A model generated the notes under the pieces. That model saw only the letters and a list, made by a program, of their open reading frames with translations, was not told the DNA's origin and did no database searches. The position numbers and the translations under genes were made by a program. Shown here piece by piece: positions 16,858 through 25,748 of a stretch of 58,480 nt of DNA (position 1 is the stretch's first letter; each line of letters opens with the position of its first letter). The DNA comes from Dankookia rubra (lineage in GTDB: Bacteria; Pseudomonadota; Alphaproteobacteria; Acetobacterales; Acetobacteraceae): positions 1 to 58,480 of the forward strand of contig NZ_SMSJ01000035.1 of the NCBI RefSeq assembly GCF_004355005.1. The letters run 5' to 3'.

Positions 16858-18240
16858 TCAGCGCGACAATGCGTCGAGGATGCGCGCCCAGGAGCGGATG
16901 CCCTTGTGGAAGCTCGCCAGGTTGTACTTCTCGTTCGGGCTGTGGATGCGGTCGTCGTCGAGGCCGAAGCCGGCCAGCACCACGTCCATCCCGAGCGACT
17001 GCTTGAGCTGCGAGGTGACGGGAATGGACCCGCCGCCGCCGATGAAGACCGCCGGCTTGCCCCATTCGTCGCTCAGCGCCTGCCGCGCCAGGGCGAAGGC
17101 CGGGTCGTCGTCGGGGAAGCGGATCGCCTGGCCCGAGCCGTGCTCGATGAACTCGGCGCGGCAATCGGCCGGCAGCCGGTCCTGGACATGCTTGCGGAAG
17201 GCGGCGCGGACCTTGTGCGGGTCCTGGTCGAAGACCAGGCGGAAGGACACCTTGGCCGAGGCGACGGCGGGGATGACGGTCTTGAAGCCTTCGCCCTGGT
17301 AGCCGCCGCCCATGCCGTTGATCTCGCAGGTCGGCCGCGACCAGACCATCTCGAGCGCGCTGCGCCCCCTCTCCCCCGCCGGAACCGACAGGCCGATCGC
17401 GCCGAGGAAGGCCTCGGCGCTGAAGCCGAGCGTGTCCCACTGCGCCGCCAGCGAGTTCGGCAGGTCCGGCACGCCGTCGTAGAAACCGGGGAGCGTGACG
17501 CGGCCATCGGCGTCGTGCAGGTCGGCCAGGATCCGCGCGAGGATGCGGTTCGGATTGGCGGCGGCGGAGCCGTAGAAGCCGGAATGCAGGTCGCGGTCGG
17601 CGGCGTGGATGGTCACCTCCTCCCCGCACAGCCCGCGCAGCATGGTGACGATGGCCGGCGTCGCCGGGTCCCACATGTTGGTGTCGCAGATCAGGCCGAT
17701 ATCGGCGCGCAGCTCCGCGGCATTCGCCGCGAGGAAGCCGGGCAGGTTGGCGCCGCCGCTCTCCTCCTCGCCCTCGAGCATGATGGTGACGGGGATCGGC
17801 AGGCGGCCGGTGACCGCCTTCCAGGCGCGGCAGGCCTCGACGAAGGCCATGAGCTGGCCCTTGTCGTCGGCCGCGCCGCGGCCGCGGATGACCTTCGTGC
17901 CGTCTTCGAGCGCCTCGATCTTCGGGTCGAAGGGGTCGTTGTCCCAAAGCTCCAGCGGGTCCACCGGCTGGACGTCGTAGTGGCCGTAGAACAGCGCCGA
18001 ACGGCCGGATGCGCCGCGGTCGTGCGCGACGACGATGGGGTGGCCCGGTGTCGGCCGCGCCTCGGCGGTGAAGCCGATGCTGCGGAGATCGGCCGCGTGC
18101 CATTCGGCATTCGCCTGGCACTCGGCGGCATAGGCGGGATCGGTCGAGATGGAGCGGATGCGCAGCACGGCAAAGAGCCGCTCCAGCGCCGCGTCGATGT
18201 CGCCGTCGATCCTCATCAGGACATCGTCGAGCTTGGCCAT
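16858..18240 (-). CDS. M20-family dipeptidase
   Basis: 460 residues from the ATG at 18240, which has the ribosome site GGGAGGAAAC. Zinc-site motifs of M20 peptidases are in place: YGHYDVQP, RGAADDKG, the general-base EGEEESG and a late GGGGSIPV. The fold is a catalytic domain with an inserted dimerisation domain, of the PepV/carnosinase-like M20 branch. It is the first gene of the three-gene operon with AbgT and the SLC13 permease, so its substrate is probably a dipeptide or acyl-glutamate brought in by AbgT. Confidence 0.9.
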   Translation of the reverse strand: MAKLDDVLMRIDGDIDAALERLFAVLRIRSISTDPAYAAECQANAEWHAADLRSIGFTAEARPTPGHPIVVAHDRGASGRSALFYGHYDVQPVDPLELWDNDPFDPKIEALEDGTKVIRGRGAADDKGQLMAFVEACRAWKAVTGRLPIPVTIMLEGEEESGGANLPGFLAANAAELRADIGLICDTNMWDPATPAIVTMLRGLCGEEVTIHAADRDLHSGFYGSAAANPNRILARILADLHDADGRVTLPGFYDGVPDLPNSLAAQWDTLGFSAEAFLGAIGLSVPAGERGRSALEMVWSRPTCEINGMGGGYQGEGFKTVIPAVASAKVSFRLVFDQDPHKVRAAFRKHVQDRLPADCRAEFIEHGSGQAIRFPDDDPAFALARQALSDEWGKPAVFIGGGGSIPVTSQLKQSLGMDVVLAGFGLDDDRIHSPNEKYNLASFHKGIRSWARILDALSR

Positions 18241-18755
18241 GTTTCCTCCCGTCCTGGTTGTCCCGGGTGCGGTCTTCGCCGCATGCCCTGATCCTTCGTT
18301 CGTCCCGGCCGAAGCTTCGGTTGGCCGGTTGGGGTCGCGGCAACGCAGCGCGACGGCAGACCCGATGGTCCCGCCGCCAGCCACAGGCCGCCGCGCGCCT
18401 GTCGCCGGGTGTCGCCGCCGTTCGGTGATGCAGGCGTCCATGCTGCAGGCCCAGCGCCGCCCCGGTCGGTCCACCGCGATCGACAGAGCGCAGGAGAGGT
18501 GCCTTCCTGTGGCCGCGACCACCACGCCAGCCTCGTCCGCATCATCAACGCACATAATTCGGTGCCGAACGACGATTGCTCGCCTGGATCACACAATCGC
18601 TATTTGACCCCGACGCCAGGCAACCGTGTCGAAGCGAGATGCATGTTGCTGCCGAAAAGGCATGCGGGTTAGCGTGCCGCCTCGCCGCACAGTCCCGCCC
18701 TGCCCCGCTGCGGCAGGCGGACCTGCGGCGACACGAACCAGGACGGGAGGCCTCG
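18241..18755. other. Divergent intergenic region between dipeptidase and envelope operons
   Basis: About 515 bp between two divergent start codons, less GC-rich near 18530-18680 than its flanks. It should carry promoters for both operons. No convincing gene, paired promoter boxes, long dyad or riboswitch was found by eye. Confidence 0.4.
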
Positions 18756-19178
18756 ATGCGGTTCGCCACTCAGATCGCCGCCGGCATGACGACGCTCGCC
18801 CTCGGCCAGGCACCGGCAAGCGCCCAGGCCCCGACAGGGCCTGCCGGCGCGGTCACCACCAGCACCCTGGCGGAAGCCTGCGCGGCCAGCGGCACGGACA
18901 TCACGGGCGCCACCGCGGTCGGCTATTGCCGCGGCTTCATCACCGGCGCCGGCCAGTACCACCAGGAGATGATCACCGGCCGCCCAGCCATCTTTTGTCT
19001 GCCCAGCCCCTCCCCGACCCTGGAAGCGGTGCAGGTCTCCTTCGTCGCCTGGGCGCGCGCCAACCCGCAGCGCGCCGAGGAAAAGGCGCTCGACGGCCTG
19101 CTCCGCTGGGCCTCGGAAACCTATCCCTGTCCGCCGGCGGCCGCGGCGAAGACCGCCGCGCGCAAGCCCCACCGCTGA
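18756..19178 (+). CDS. Exported Rap1a/Tai-like immunity-family protein
   Basis: 140 residues preceded by GGGAGG. A cleavable signal peptide (residues about 1-24) is followed by a small all-helical domain with cysteines in GYCRGFITGA, FCLP and YPCP, the pattern of the Rap1a/Tai (T6SS amidase immunity) family. No type VI effector or amidase gene is nearby, so an immunity role is not supported; many alphaproteobacterial homologues are orphans. It begins a four-gene co-directional envelope operon, with the next gene 16 bp downstream. Confidence 0.7.
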   Translation: MRFATQIAAGMTTLALGQAPASAQAPTGPAGAVTTSTLAEACAASGTDITGATAVGYCRGFITGAGQYHQEMITGRPAIFCLPSPSPTLEAVQVSFVAWARANPQRAEEKALDGLLRWASETYPCPPAAAAKTAARKPHR

Positions 19179-19194
19179 CCCGGGAGGATCGACC

Positions 19195-19473
19195 ATGACC
19201 CGTCGCCTGGCGCCCGCCGGCCTGCTGGCCGCAGCTCTCGCCCTTTCCGCCTGCGCCGATCTCAGCCCAACGGCGCAGCGCACCGGCACCGGCGCCCTGG
19301 GCGGCGCCGCGGGCGGCGCGCTGATCGGCGCCATGGCCGGCAATGCCGGGCTCGGCGCCGCCATCGGCGCGGGCGTCGGCGGCGCCGGCGGCTTCGCCTG
19401 GGACCGCCACCAGCAGAGCAACGAGCGCGCCTTCAACCAGGGCGTCCAGGCCGGCCGCGCCTCCTCTCGGTAG
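19195..19473 (+). CDS. Glycine-zipper small lipoprotein
   Basis: 92 residues. The signal peptide ends in the lipobox LSAC, so the mature protein is probably a lipidated outer-membrane protein. The body is a glycine zipper (GALGGAAGGALIGAMAGNAG and further G-A-G repeats) of the kind that forms paired membrane helices, followed by a short charged tail. Such proteins are envelope components or osmotically/stress-induced lipoproteins. It lies 9 bp before the porin gene. Confidence 0.8.
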   Translation: MTRRLAPAGLLAAALALSACADLSPTAQRTGTGALGGAAGGALIGAMAGNAGLGAAIGAGVGGAGGFAWDRHQQSNERAFNQGVQAGRASSR

Positions 19474-19482
19474 GATCGGGCG

Positions 19483-21174
19483 ATGCGGGCGCGTCGCGGA
19501 CACGTCGCGCTGGCCCTGGTGCTCGGCATCCTGTCCGCGCCGGCGGCCGGCCTTGCGCAGCCGGCCGGCAGCGAGGCGGCGACCATCGCCGAGTTGCGGA
19601 AGCAGCTCGAGGCGATGCAGCGCCGGCTGGACCAGCTGGAGGCGCGCGCCGCGAAACGCCCGCCCGCGGTCGCCACCGCGCCCGCTCCGCGGTCGGCGCC
19701 GCCGCCGGAGCTGCGCGCGGCGCAGGACGCCGCGCGCCAGGCCCAGGCCCAAGCGACCGCCGCGGCGGCGGAAGCCCGCGCCGCGCGCGAGGATGCCCAG
19801 CAGGCCCGGCAATCCGCCAGCACCGCGGCCAGCATCACCGCGCCGGTCCAGGGTCTCGACCCGCCCGACCCGATGGGCCGGCCCTACGTCTCGGAGGAAG
19901 CGCTGCGGGCCGACCTGCCGGGCATCGCGCTGCGCGTGCCGGGCACGGACACCCAGGTGCGGCTCTACGGCTTCGCCAAGCTGACCACATGGTCGGACTT
20001 CAACGGCCGCAACCAGACCGACGCGCCGTCCCCGGCTTCCATCCCGCTGCGCGGCAGCCCGGCCGACCAGCAGGGCGGCGACTACGGCATGACCGCGCGC
20101 TTCAGCCGCTTCGGCGTGGATACCCGCACGCTGACCGGCTGGGGCACGCTCGAGACCCGGCTCGAGGGCGATTTCGGCGGCGGCTCCCCCACCTCCTCCA
20201 ACGCCGTCTTCCGCCTGCGCCAGGCCTGGGGCGAGCTCGGCACGCCGGCCTTCCGCGTGCTGGTCGGCCAGGCCAACAGCCTGTGGAACGAGGGCCTGTT
20301 CGAGACCATCATCGACGCCACCAACCTCAACCAGTCCTTCATCCGCCAGGCGCAGATCCGCCTGACCGGCCGGCTGGCGCCCGGCCTGACCGGGCAGGTC
20401 TCGCTCGAGGCGCCGGAGACCAACTACGTCTCCGCCGCCGGCACCTTCAACCCGGGCAGCTCGCTGAACAACGGCGCCAGCCCGGCCTTCAACGCGCTGC
20501 CCGACCTGCATGGCCGGCTGACCTGGCGGGATGCCGGCTGGGAGCTCGGCCTGCGCGCCCTGCTGCGCGACCTGAGGATCGAGACCGCCGGCACCGCCGC
20601 GACGGGCGGCAGCCGCAGCGCCACGGGCTGGGGCCTGGCGGGCCATGCGCGGATGCCGCTGAACATCCTCGGCGCCCGCTTCGGCGCGGATGAGCTGATC
20701 GGCATGGCCTATTACGGCGAGGGCATCGGCCGCTACTTCTTCGGCAATACCGGCGGGCAGGATGCCGTCTCCAACCTCGGCCTCGCCTCCGCCGGGCTGG
20801 GGCTGCGGCTGGACCCGCTGCCCTCCTGGGGCGTCACCGCGGCCTGGCGGCATTTCTGGCTGACCCAGCTGCGCAGCAACTTCGCCTATTCCTACGCGCG
20901 GCAGGACTACCCCGGCTATGCCGCGGAATTCACCCCCGGCTCGGCCACCGCACTCACCCTGAACCGCGAGGTCCAGCAGGCCTTCGCCAACCTGATCTGG
21001 AGCCCCTTCGCCGAGCAGGGCGCCGGGACCGCCACGACCGGCTGGCTGGACATCGGGCTCGAATACCTGTTCACCCGGCGCGACCTGTTCGGCGGCGCCA
21101 CGACGGCGGGCAGCGGCGGCATCGGCCATGGCACCGCCAACCGCGTCCTGCTGGGCGCCGTCGCCCGGTTCTGA
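19483..21174 (+). CDS. DcaP-type trimeric outer-membrane porin
   Basis: 563 residues: signal peptide to about residue 27 (GLAQ), an N-terminal coiled coil (ELRKQLEAMQRRLDQLEARA), an Ala/Pro-rich linker, then a beta-barrel from about residue 155 (QVRLYGFAKL). The sequence ends in ARF with the terminal Phe required for BAM insertion. DcaP-like porins have an N-terminal periplasmic coiled coil and take up negatively charged small molecules such as dicarboxylates. Found between a lipoprotein and a patatin lipoprotein gene, 9 and 20 bp away, so likely in one envelope operon. Confidence 0.85.
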   Translation: MRARRGHVALALVLGILSAPAAGLAQPAGSEAATIAELRKQLEAMQRRLDQLEARAAKRPPAVATAPAPRSAPPPELRAAQDAARQAQAQATAAAAEARAAREDAQQARQSASTAASITAPVQGLDPPDPMGRPYVSEEALRADLPGIALRVPGTDTQVRLYGFAKLTTWSDFNGRNQTDAPSPASIPLRGSPADQQGGDYGMTARFSRFGVDTRTLTGWGTLETRLEGDFGGGSPTSSNAVFRLRQAWGELGTPAFRVLVGQANSLWNEGLFETIIDATNLNQSFIRQAQIRLTGRLAPGLTGQVSLEAPETNYVSAAGTFNPGSSLNNGASPAFNALPDLHGRLTWRDAGWELGLRALLRDLRIETAGTAATGGSRSATGWGLAGHARMPLNILGARFGADELIGMAYYGEGIGRYFFGNTGGQDAVSNLGLASAGLGLRLDPLPSWGVTAAWRHFWLTQLRSNFAYSYARQDYPGYAAEFTPGSATALTLNREVQQAFANLIWSPFAEQGAGTATTGWLDIGLEYLFTRRDLFGGATTAGSGGIGHGTANRVLLGAVARF

Positions 21175-21194
21175 GCCTGCGGGGAGGGACGCGC

Positions 21195-22448
21195 TTGCCG
21201 AGGCCGAGACGCTCCTTCGCCCGCGCCGGGGCATGCCCCGGTTTGCTGCGCGTCGCCCTGGCGCTGCTCCTGCTGCTGCCGCTCGCCGGCTGCGCCGGCA
21301 TCCTGCGGCTGGACGCGCCGCCGGCCGAGGCGACCGTGGACCTGCCCGTGCTCGGCCTCCCGAATGCGCGCTTCTGGCCGGACGGTCCGCCCGAGCCGCT
21401 GCAGCGGGAGGTCGCGCTGATGCTGGCGCGCCAGGGTGCGCTCCAGGCCGGGGCCGCCGGCCGCGCGCTGCCGCCGGCGCATTTCCTCGCGCTGTCCGGC
21501 GGCGGCGACAACGGCGCCTATGGCGCCGGGTTGCTGACCGGCTGGACCGCCAGCGGCACGCGGCCGCGCTTCGATATCGTCACCGGCATCTCCGCCGGCG
21601 CGCTGATCGCACCCTTCGCCTTCCTCGGCCCGGACTACGACCCGCAGTTGCGGGAGGTCTTCACCGAGATGGCGCCGCCGGACCTGATCCTGCTGCGGCG
21701 GCTCCCCGTCGCGGTGCTGTTCAACGATTCCCTGGCCGATACCTCGCCGCTGCTGCGCCTCATCCAGCGCCATGCGGACGGGGCGATGCTGGCCGCGATC
21801 GCCCGCGAATACGCCGAGGGGCGGCTGCTGCTGATCGGCACCACCAACCTCGACCTGCAGCGGCCGGTGGTCTGGAACATCGGCGCCATCGCGGCCAGCG
21901 GGCACCCCGATGCGCTGACGCTGTTCCGCAAGATCCTGCTGGCCTCGGCCTCGATCCCCGGCGCCTTCCCGCCGGTGCTGGTGGACGTCGAATATGCCGG
22001 CCGTGCCTTCCAGGAGATGCATGTCGATGGCGGCGCGGCGGCGCAGGTCTTCCTCTACCCGCCCTCGCTCGACCTGCGCGGGGTGACGGGGCCGCGGCGC
22101 ATGCCGCGCCCGCGCACCATCTGGGTGATCCGCAACGGGCGGATCGACATCGAGGGCGCCAGCGTCAGCCGCGGCCTCTTCTCCATCGCCCGGCGCTCGA
22201 TCGCCACGCTGCTGCATTTCAGCGGGGTCGGCGACATCAGCCGCATCTACCTGACGGCGCAGCGCGACGGCATCGATTTCCGCCTCAGCTATATCGGCTC
22301 GAACTTCGCCGCCGAACGGCGGGAGCCCTTTGACCAGCGCTTCATGCAGGCGCTGTTCGACTATGCCGAGGCCAAGGCGCGCGCTGGCACGGCCTGGGTG
22401 GCGGCGCCGCCCACGGCCGGCACCCGGCCCGCGACGGCGGACCGCTGA
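21195..22448 (+). CDS. Patatin-like phospholipase, predicted lipoprotein
   Basis: 417 residues with a TTG start supported by GGGGAGGGA upstream. The signal sequence carries a lipobox LAGC near residue 30-33. The patatin catalytic dyad is intact: oxyanion motif SGGGDNG (101-107), nucleophile in GISAG (Ser133) and Asp278 in DGG. Patatin enzymes hydrolyse acyl chains from phospholipids; a lipidated form would act on the envelope. It is the last gene of the envelope operon and is convergent with the complex-I-like module. Confidence 0.87.
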   Translation: MPRPRRSFARAGACPGLLRVALALLLLLPLAGCAGILRLDAPPAEATVDLPVLGLPNARFWPDGPPEPLQREVALMLARQGALQAGAAGRALPPAHFLALSGGGDNGAYGAGLLTGWTASGTRPRFDIVTGISAGALIAPFAFLGPDYDPQLREVFTEMAPPDLILLRRLPVAVLFNDSLADTSPLLRLIQRHADGAMLAAIAREYAEGRLLLIGTTNLDLQRPVVWNIGAIAASGHPDALTLFRKILLASASIPGAFPPVLVDVEYAGRAFQEMHVDGGAAAQVFLYPPSLDLRGVTGPRRMPRPRTIWVIRNGRIDIEGASVSRGLFSIARRSIATLLHFSGVGDISRIYLTAQRDGIDFRLSYIGSNFAAERREPFDQRFMQALFDYAEAKARAGTAWVAAPPTAGTRPATADR

Positions 22449-22579
22449 AGCGGCATGACGAATTGCCGGGGCGGCGCGCCGCTCCGGCATGGTGCCGACA
22501 CAGCCGTTGCATGGCTCCGCCGTCAGCGATCCGTTGCGGCGAGCATGCCTGCTTCCTGGACGGTGGCACGCCACGGCCT

Positions 22580-22627
22580 GGGCCTGCGGTCTCCTGGGCC
22601 TGCGGTCCCCTCGGCCTGCGGTCCGCA
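22580..22627 (+). repeat. Three tandem 16-bp repeats in a convergent intergenic region
   Basis: Units start at 22580, 22596 and 22612 and share GGCCTGCGGTC, with small differences at the ends. They lie between the patatin stop (22448) and the stop of the reverse complex-I-like gene (22705). No hairpin strong enough to call a terminator was found next to them. Confidence 0.7.
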
Positions 22628-22704
22628 GCAAGGACACCGCCACGCCGCCGGAGGCGGCGCGGTCCGGCGCGGCCAGCCTAGCCTTCCGCCGCGGCGGGGC
22701 ACCC

Positions 22705-24315
22705 TCAGCCGGGCGCCGAGACCAGCAGGGCAAGGCCGAGCGCGAGCACCAGGCCGAGCAGCGCCGCCCCGGCCGCCGGCCAACTGCGCAGCACCGCTTC
22801 CAGCCCCGCCATCCGGCCGGCCCAGGGCGCCCCGGCCCCCAGGAACCGGCTGACCGGCACCAGCAGGTCGCCCTCCGGCACCGGCGGCAACGTCACCCGG
22901 CGCAACGCCAGCGCCAGCCCGCCGCCGAGCAGCACCGGCCAGAGCCCGGCGGGGTCGAGGCTGTCCAGGGGGTCGCCGAGCCCGCTCGGGCCGAACAGCC
23001 ACCAGGGCACCGCGACGGCGGCCAGCGCCAGGGCCAGCCAGGGCAGCAGCAGCCCCGCCGGCGGCGGGGCGGTGGGGTCGGCCGCCGCCTCGGCCACCAG
23101 CCGCCGGCAGAAATGCAGCATCAGCAGGGTCGACCCGGCGGCTGAAAGGCCGGCGAGCAGGCCGAGCGCACCATGGCCGAACAGCCCCTTCACCGCCGCC
23201 TTGCCGAGCGCCCCGCCGGTGCCGGGCAGCCCGCCGAAGCCGAGCGCCAGGACCAGCGCCGGGCCGAGCACCGGCCAGGGCCGGCGCCGCCCGCTCGTCA
23301 TGGCGACGCCGACGCCGAGGAACAGCGCCCCCTTTGCCAGCATGTGGCAGAGCGCATAGAAGGCGACCGCCGCCGCGGCCCCGGCCTCTCCCGCCGCCAG
23401 GCCGAGGCCCAGCGCGGCGCCGGCCACGCCCATCTGGCTGATGCTGGAATAGGCCAGCACGGCCTTGGGGTTGCGCTGAGTGACCCCCACGGCGACTCCC
23501 CAGAAGGCGGTCAGCAAGCCGATCCCGGCCAGGATCGCCCCCCATCCGGGCACCGCGCCATCCCCCGGCAGGAAGCGGACAAGCCCGATGATCCCGGCCT
23601 TGATGATGGCGCCGCTGAGCACGGCCGAGGCCGGCATCGCCGCCGCCGGATGCGCCAGCGGCAGCCAGACATGCAGCGGCACCAGGCCGGCCTTCAGCCC
23701 GAAGCCGGCCAGCAGCAGGCCGATGATCAGGTCGCGCCCCGGCGCTCCCGGCAGCGCCGCCACCAGGTCGCGGATCGCCAGGCTGTCGCCCGGGATCTCG
23801 GCCGCCAGCAGGGCGAAGCCCAGCAGCAGGCAGGCCTCCCCCGCCACCGCCAGCAGCAGGTAGACCGCCGCGGCGTGCCGGGCGCCCGGCGTGCCGTCAT
23901 GCCCGACCAGCCCGAAGGCGGCCAGGCTGACCACGGCGAAGGCGAGATAGAAGCTGCCGAGGTCGCCGGCGATGAAGACGCCGAGGCTGCCGGTCAGGGT
24001 CAGCAGCCACCAGGCGGCGAAGCGCCCGGCGCCCGGCCCGGCGACATAGGACCGCGCATAGGCGCCGGCCAGGCACCACAGCAGCGCGGCCCCGCCGAGC
24101 AGCAGCGCCCCCGGCGCATCGAGCGCGGCGGTGAAGCGGCGCGCCTCGTCCAGCACGATCGGCGGGTGTCCCGCCCCCAGCAGCGCCGCGGCCAGGCCCG
24201 GCAGCGGTGCCAGCCAGAGCAGCCCGGGCATCGCCCGCCGCGGCCCCGGCCAGGCGCAGGCACAGAGCATGCCGAAGGGGGCCAGCACGGTCAGCGCCAG
24301 CAGCAGCCCGGTCAT
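22705..24315 (-). CDS. HyfB/HycC-like proton-conducting transporter subunit
   Basis: 536 residues, about 14-15 membrane helices, of the antiporter-like NuoL/M/N family. The segment FGLKAGLVPLHVWLP followed by AHPAAAMPASAVLSG and IIKAGIIG resembles hydrogenase-4 subunit B/HycC; both membrane lysines are present. The helix 5 segment where relatives carry a conserved glutamate in a WELMSL-like motif reads FAVVSLAAF, with no acidic residue. Last gene of the module; its ATG overlaps the stop of the preceding MrpD-like gene. No hydrogenase or NADH dehydrogenase subunits are nearby. Confidence 0.82.
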   Translation of the reverse strand: MTGLLLALTVLAPFGMLCACAWPGPRRAMPGLLWLAPLPGLAAALLGAGHPPIVLDEARRFTAALDAPGALLLGGAALLWCLAGAYARSYVAGPGAGRFAAWWLLTLTGSLGVFIAGDLGSFYLAFAVVSLAAFGLVGHDGTPGARHAAAVYLLLAVAGEACLLLGFALLAAEIPGDSLAIRDLVAALPGAPGRDLIIGLLLAGFGLKAGLVPLHVWLPLAHPAAAMPASAVLSGAIIKAGIIGLVRFLPGDGAVPGWGAILAGIGLLTAFWGVAVGVTQRNPKAVLAYSSISQMGVAGAALGLGLAAGEAGAAAAVAFYALCHMLAKGALFLGVGVAMTSGRRRPWPVLGPALVLALGFGGLPGTGGALGKAAVKGLFGHGALGLLAGLSAAGSTLLMLHFCRRLVAEAAADPTAPPPAGLLLPWLALALAAVAVPWWLFGPSGLGDPLDSLDPAGLWPVLLGGGLALALRRVTLPPVPEGDLLVPVSRFLGAGAPWAGRMAGLEAVLRSWPAAGAALLGLVLALGLALLVSAPG

Positions 24316-25748
24316 GGCGCGCTTCCCAGCCGGCCGATCTGCACCAGCCCGAAGGAGCCGAGCGGCACCAGCCCGAGCACGACGGAGATCAGGGCAAGCG
24401 TCATGGCGATCGCCTCCTGCCCTCGCGCGCCGGGCGGGCGCGCCGCCGGGCCGCCCTCGGCCGGGGCCTGCACCGCCGCCAGCACGCGGTAGACGTAGCC
24501 GCCCGTCAGCAGCCCGCCGGTGACGATGACCAGCGACCACCACCATTGCCCGCTCTCGACCGCGGCGCGCAGCAGCAGCCACTTGGCGGTGAAGCCGCCG
24601 CTCGGCGGCATGCCCATCAGCGACAGCCCGGCGAGGCCGAAGGCGATCACCGTCACCGGCATGGCCCGGGCGGCGCCGCCCAGCGCGTCCAGCCGGTCAT
24701 GCCCATGGGCGGCCGCCAGCAGCCCCGCCGCCATGGCCATGGCGGCCTTGGCGAAGGCATGGCTGACCGCCTGCAGCACCGCCCCGGTCCAGGCGAAGGC
24801 GCCGAGCGCGGGGGTGGTGGCGACGACCAGCGGGAAGGCCAGGAAGAGGTAGCCGAGCTGGGCGACCGTCGAATAGGCGACCAGCAGCTTCAGCCGGGCC
24901 TGCCGCACCGCGACCAGGCTGCCGACCAGGATCGCCGCGCCGCCCAGCCCGGCGAGCAGCGGCGCGACCGCCGGCAGCAGCGCCGGTGCGGCGCCGAACC
25001 AGAGCCGCAGCAGCACCACGAAGGCGGCCTTCACCACCAGCGCTGACAGCAGGGCGCTGACCGCGGCGGAGGCGCCGCCATGCGCCGCCGGCAGCCAGAG
25101 ATGCAGCGGGAAGAGCGCGGTCTTGGCCAGCAGCCCCGCGGTCATCAGCGCGCAGGCGAGCAGCGTCGCCGGCTCGGCCCGCGTCAGCCCGGCCAAGGCC
25201 TGGATGTCGAGCGTGCCGGTGCGGCCGAGCAGCAGCGCGCAGCCGAGCAGGATCAGCGCCGAGCCGAGCAGGCCGAACAGCAGCGACCGCAGCGCCGCCG
25301 CGACGGTGCCCGGCCTGCCGTCCAGGCAGACCAGCGGGACGGAGGCGAAGGTCAGCAGCTCCAGCGCGATCGCCAGGCTGAACAGGTCGGTCCCCAGCAG
25401 CACCAGCGCCATGGCGGCCCAGACGCCGAGCAGCAGGCTCCAGAACGCAGGGGCGTCGCCATGGTCGGCGCGGGCATAGAGGCCGACGGCGCCGGTCACC
25501 ATCGCGCTGGTGCCGAGCATGGCGGCAGCCAGGCCGTCCGCCCGCAGCAGCAGCCCGCCGATCGGCTGCAGCAGCGGCGTGCCGCCGCGATAGACCGCGA
25601 GCTCGATCGCCACCGCGGCGAGGTTGCCGAGCAGGCAAACCAGGCTGGCGAAGCGCGCCGCGAAGCGCCCGGGCAGCAGCGGCGCCAGCAGCGCGCCGAG
25701 CAGCGGCAGGCCGATGGCGAGCGGCAGCAGCAGGCCCGTGCCGCTCAT
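24312..25748 (-). CDS. MrpD/NuoN-like antiporter subunit
   Basis: 478 residues and about 14 helices. Key features of the ion-translocating subunits are present: the helix 5 glutamate (LELLTF), the helix 7 lysine in LAKTALFPLHLWLPAAHGG and the helix 8 lysine in LVVKAAF. This is the MrpD/MnhD branch of the complex I antiporter family, expected to move H+ or exchange it for Na+/K+ in the inner membrane. It overlaps both neighbours by 4 bp (ATGA), implying tight stoichiometric expression within the module. Confidence 0.85.
   Translation of the reverse strand: MSGTGLLLPLAIGLPLLGALLAPLLPGRFAARFASLVCLLGNLAAVAIELAVYRGGTPLLQPIGGLLLRADGLAAAMLGTSAMVTGAVGLYARADHGDAPAFWSLLLGVWAAMALVLLGTDLFSLAIALELLTFASVPLVCLDGRPGTVAAALRSLLFGLLGSALILLGCALLLGRTGTLDIQALAGLTRAEPATLLACALMTAGLLAKTALFPLHLWLPAAHGGASAAVSALLSALVVKAAFVVLLRLWFGAAPALLPAVAPLLAGLGGAAILVGSLVAVRQARLKLLVAYSTVAQLGYLFLAFPLVVATTPALGAFAWTGAVLQAVSHAFAKAAMAMAAGLLAAAHGHDRLDALGGAARAMPVTVIAFGLAGLSLMGMPPSGGFTAKWLLLRAAVESGQWWWSLVIVTGGLLTGGYVYRVLAAVQAPAEGGPAARPPGARGQEAIAMTLALISVVLGLVPLGSFGLVQIGRLGSAP

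Noticed and set aside
15186-17006. Forward open frame of about 606 codons opposite AbgT and the SLC13 permease
   Set aside because: Asp/Gln/Arg/His-rich antisense composition typical of the complement of membrane-protein genes; no domain or ribosome site.
18756-19178. Type VI secretion immunity module
   Set aside because: The Rap1a-like protein is present but no effector, VgrG, Hcp or sheath gene occurs anywhere in the window.
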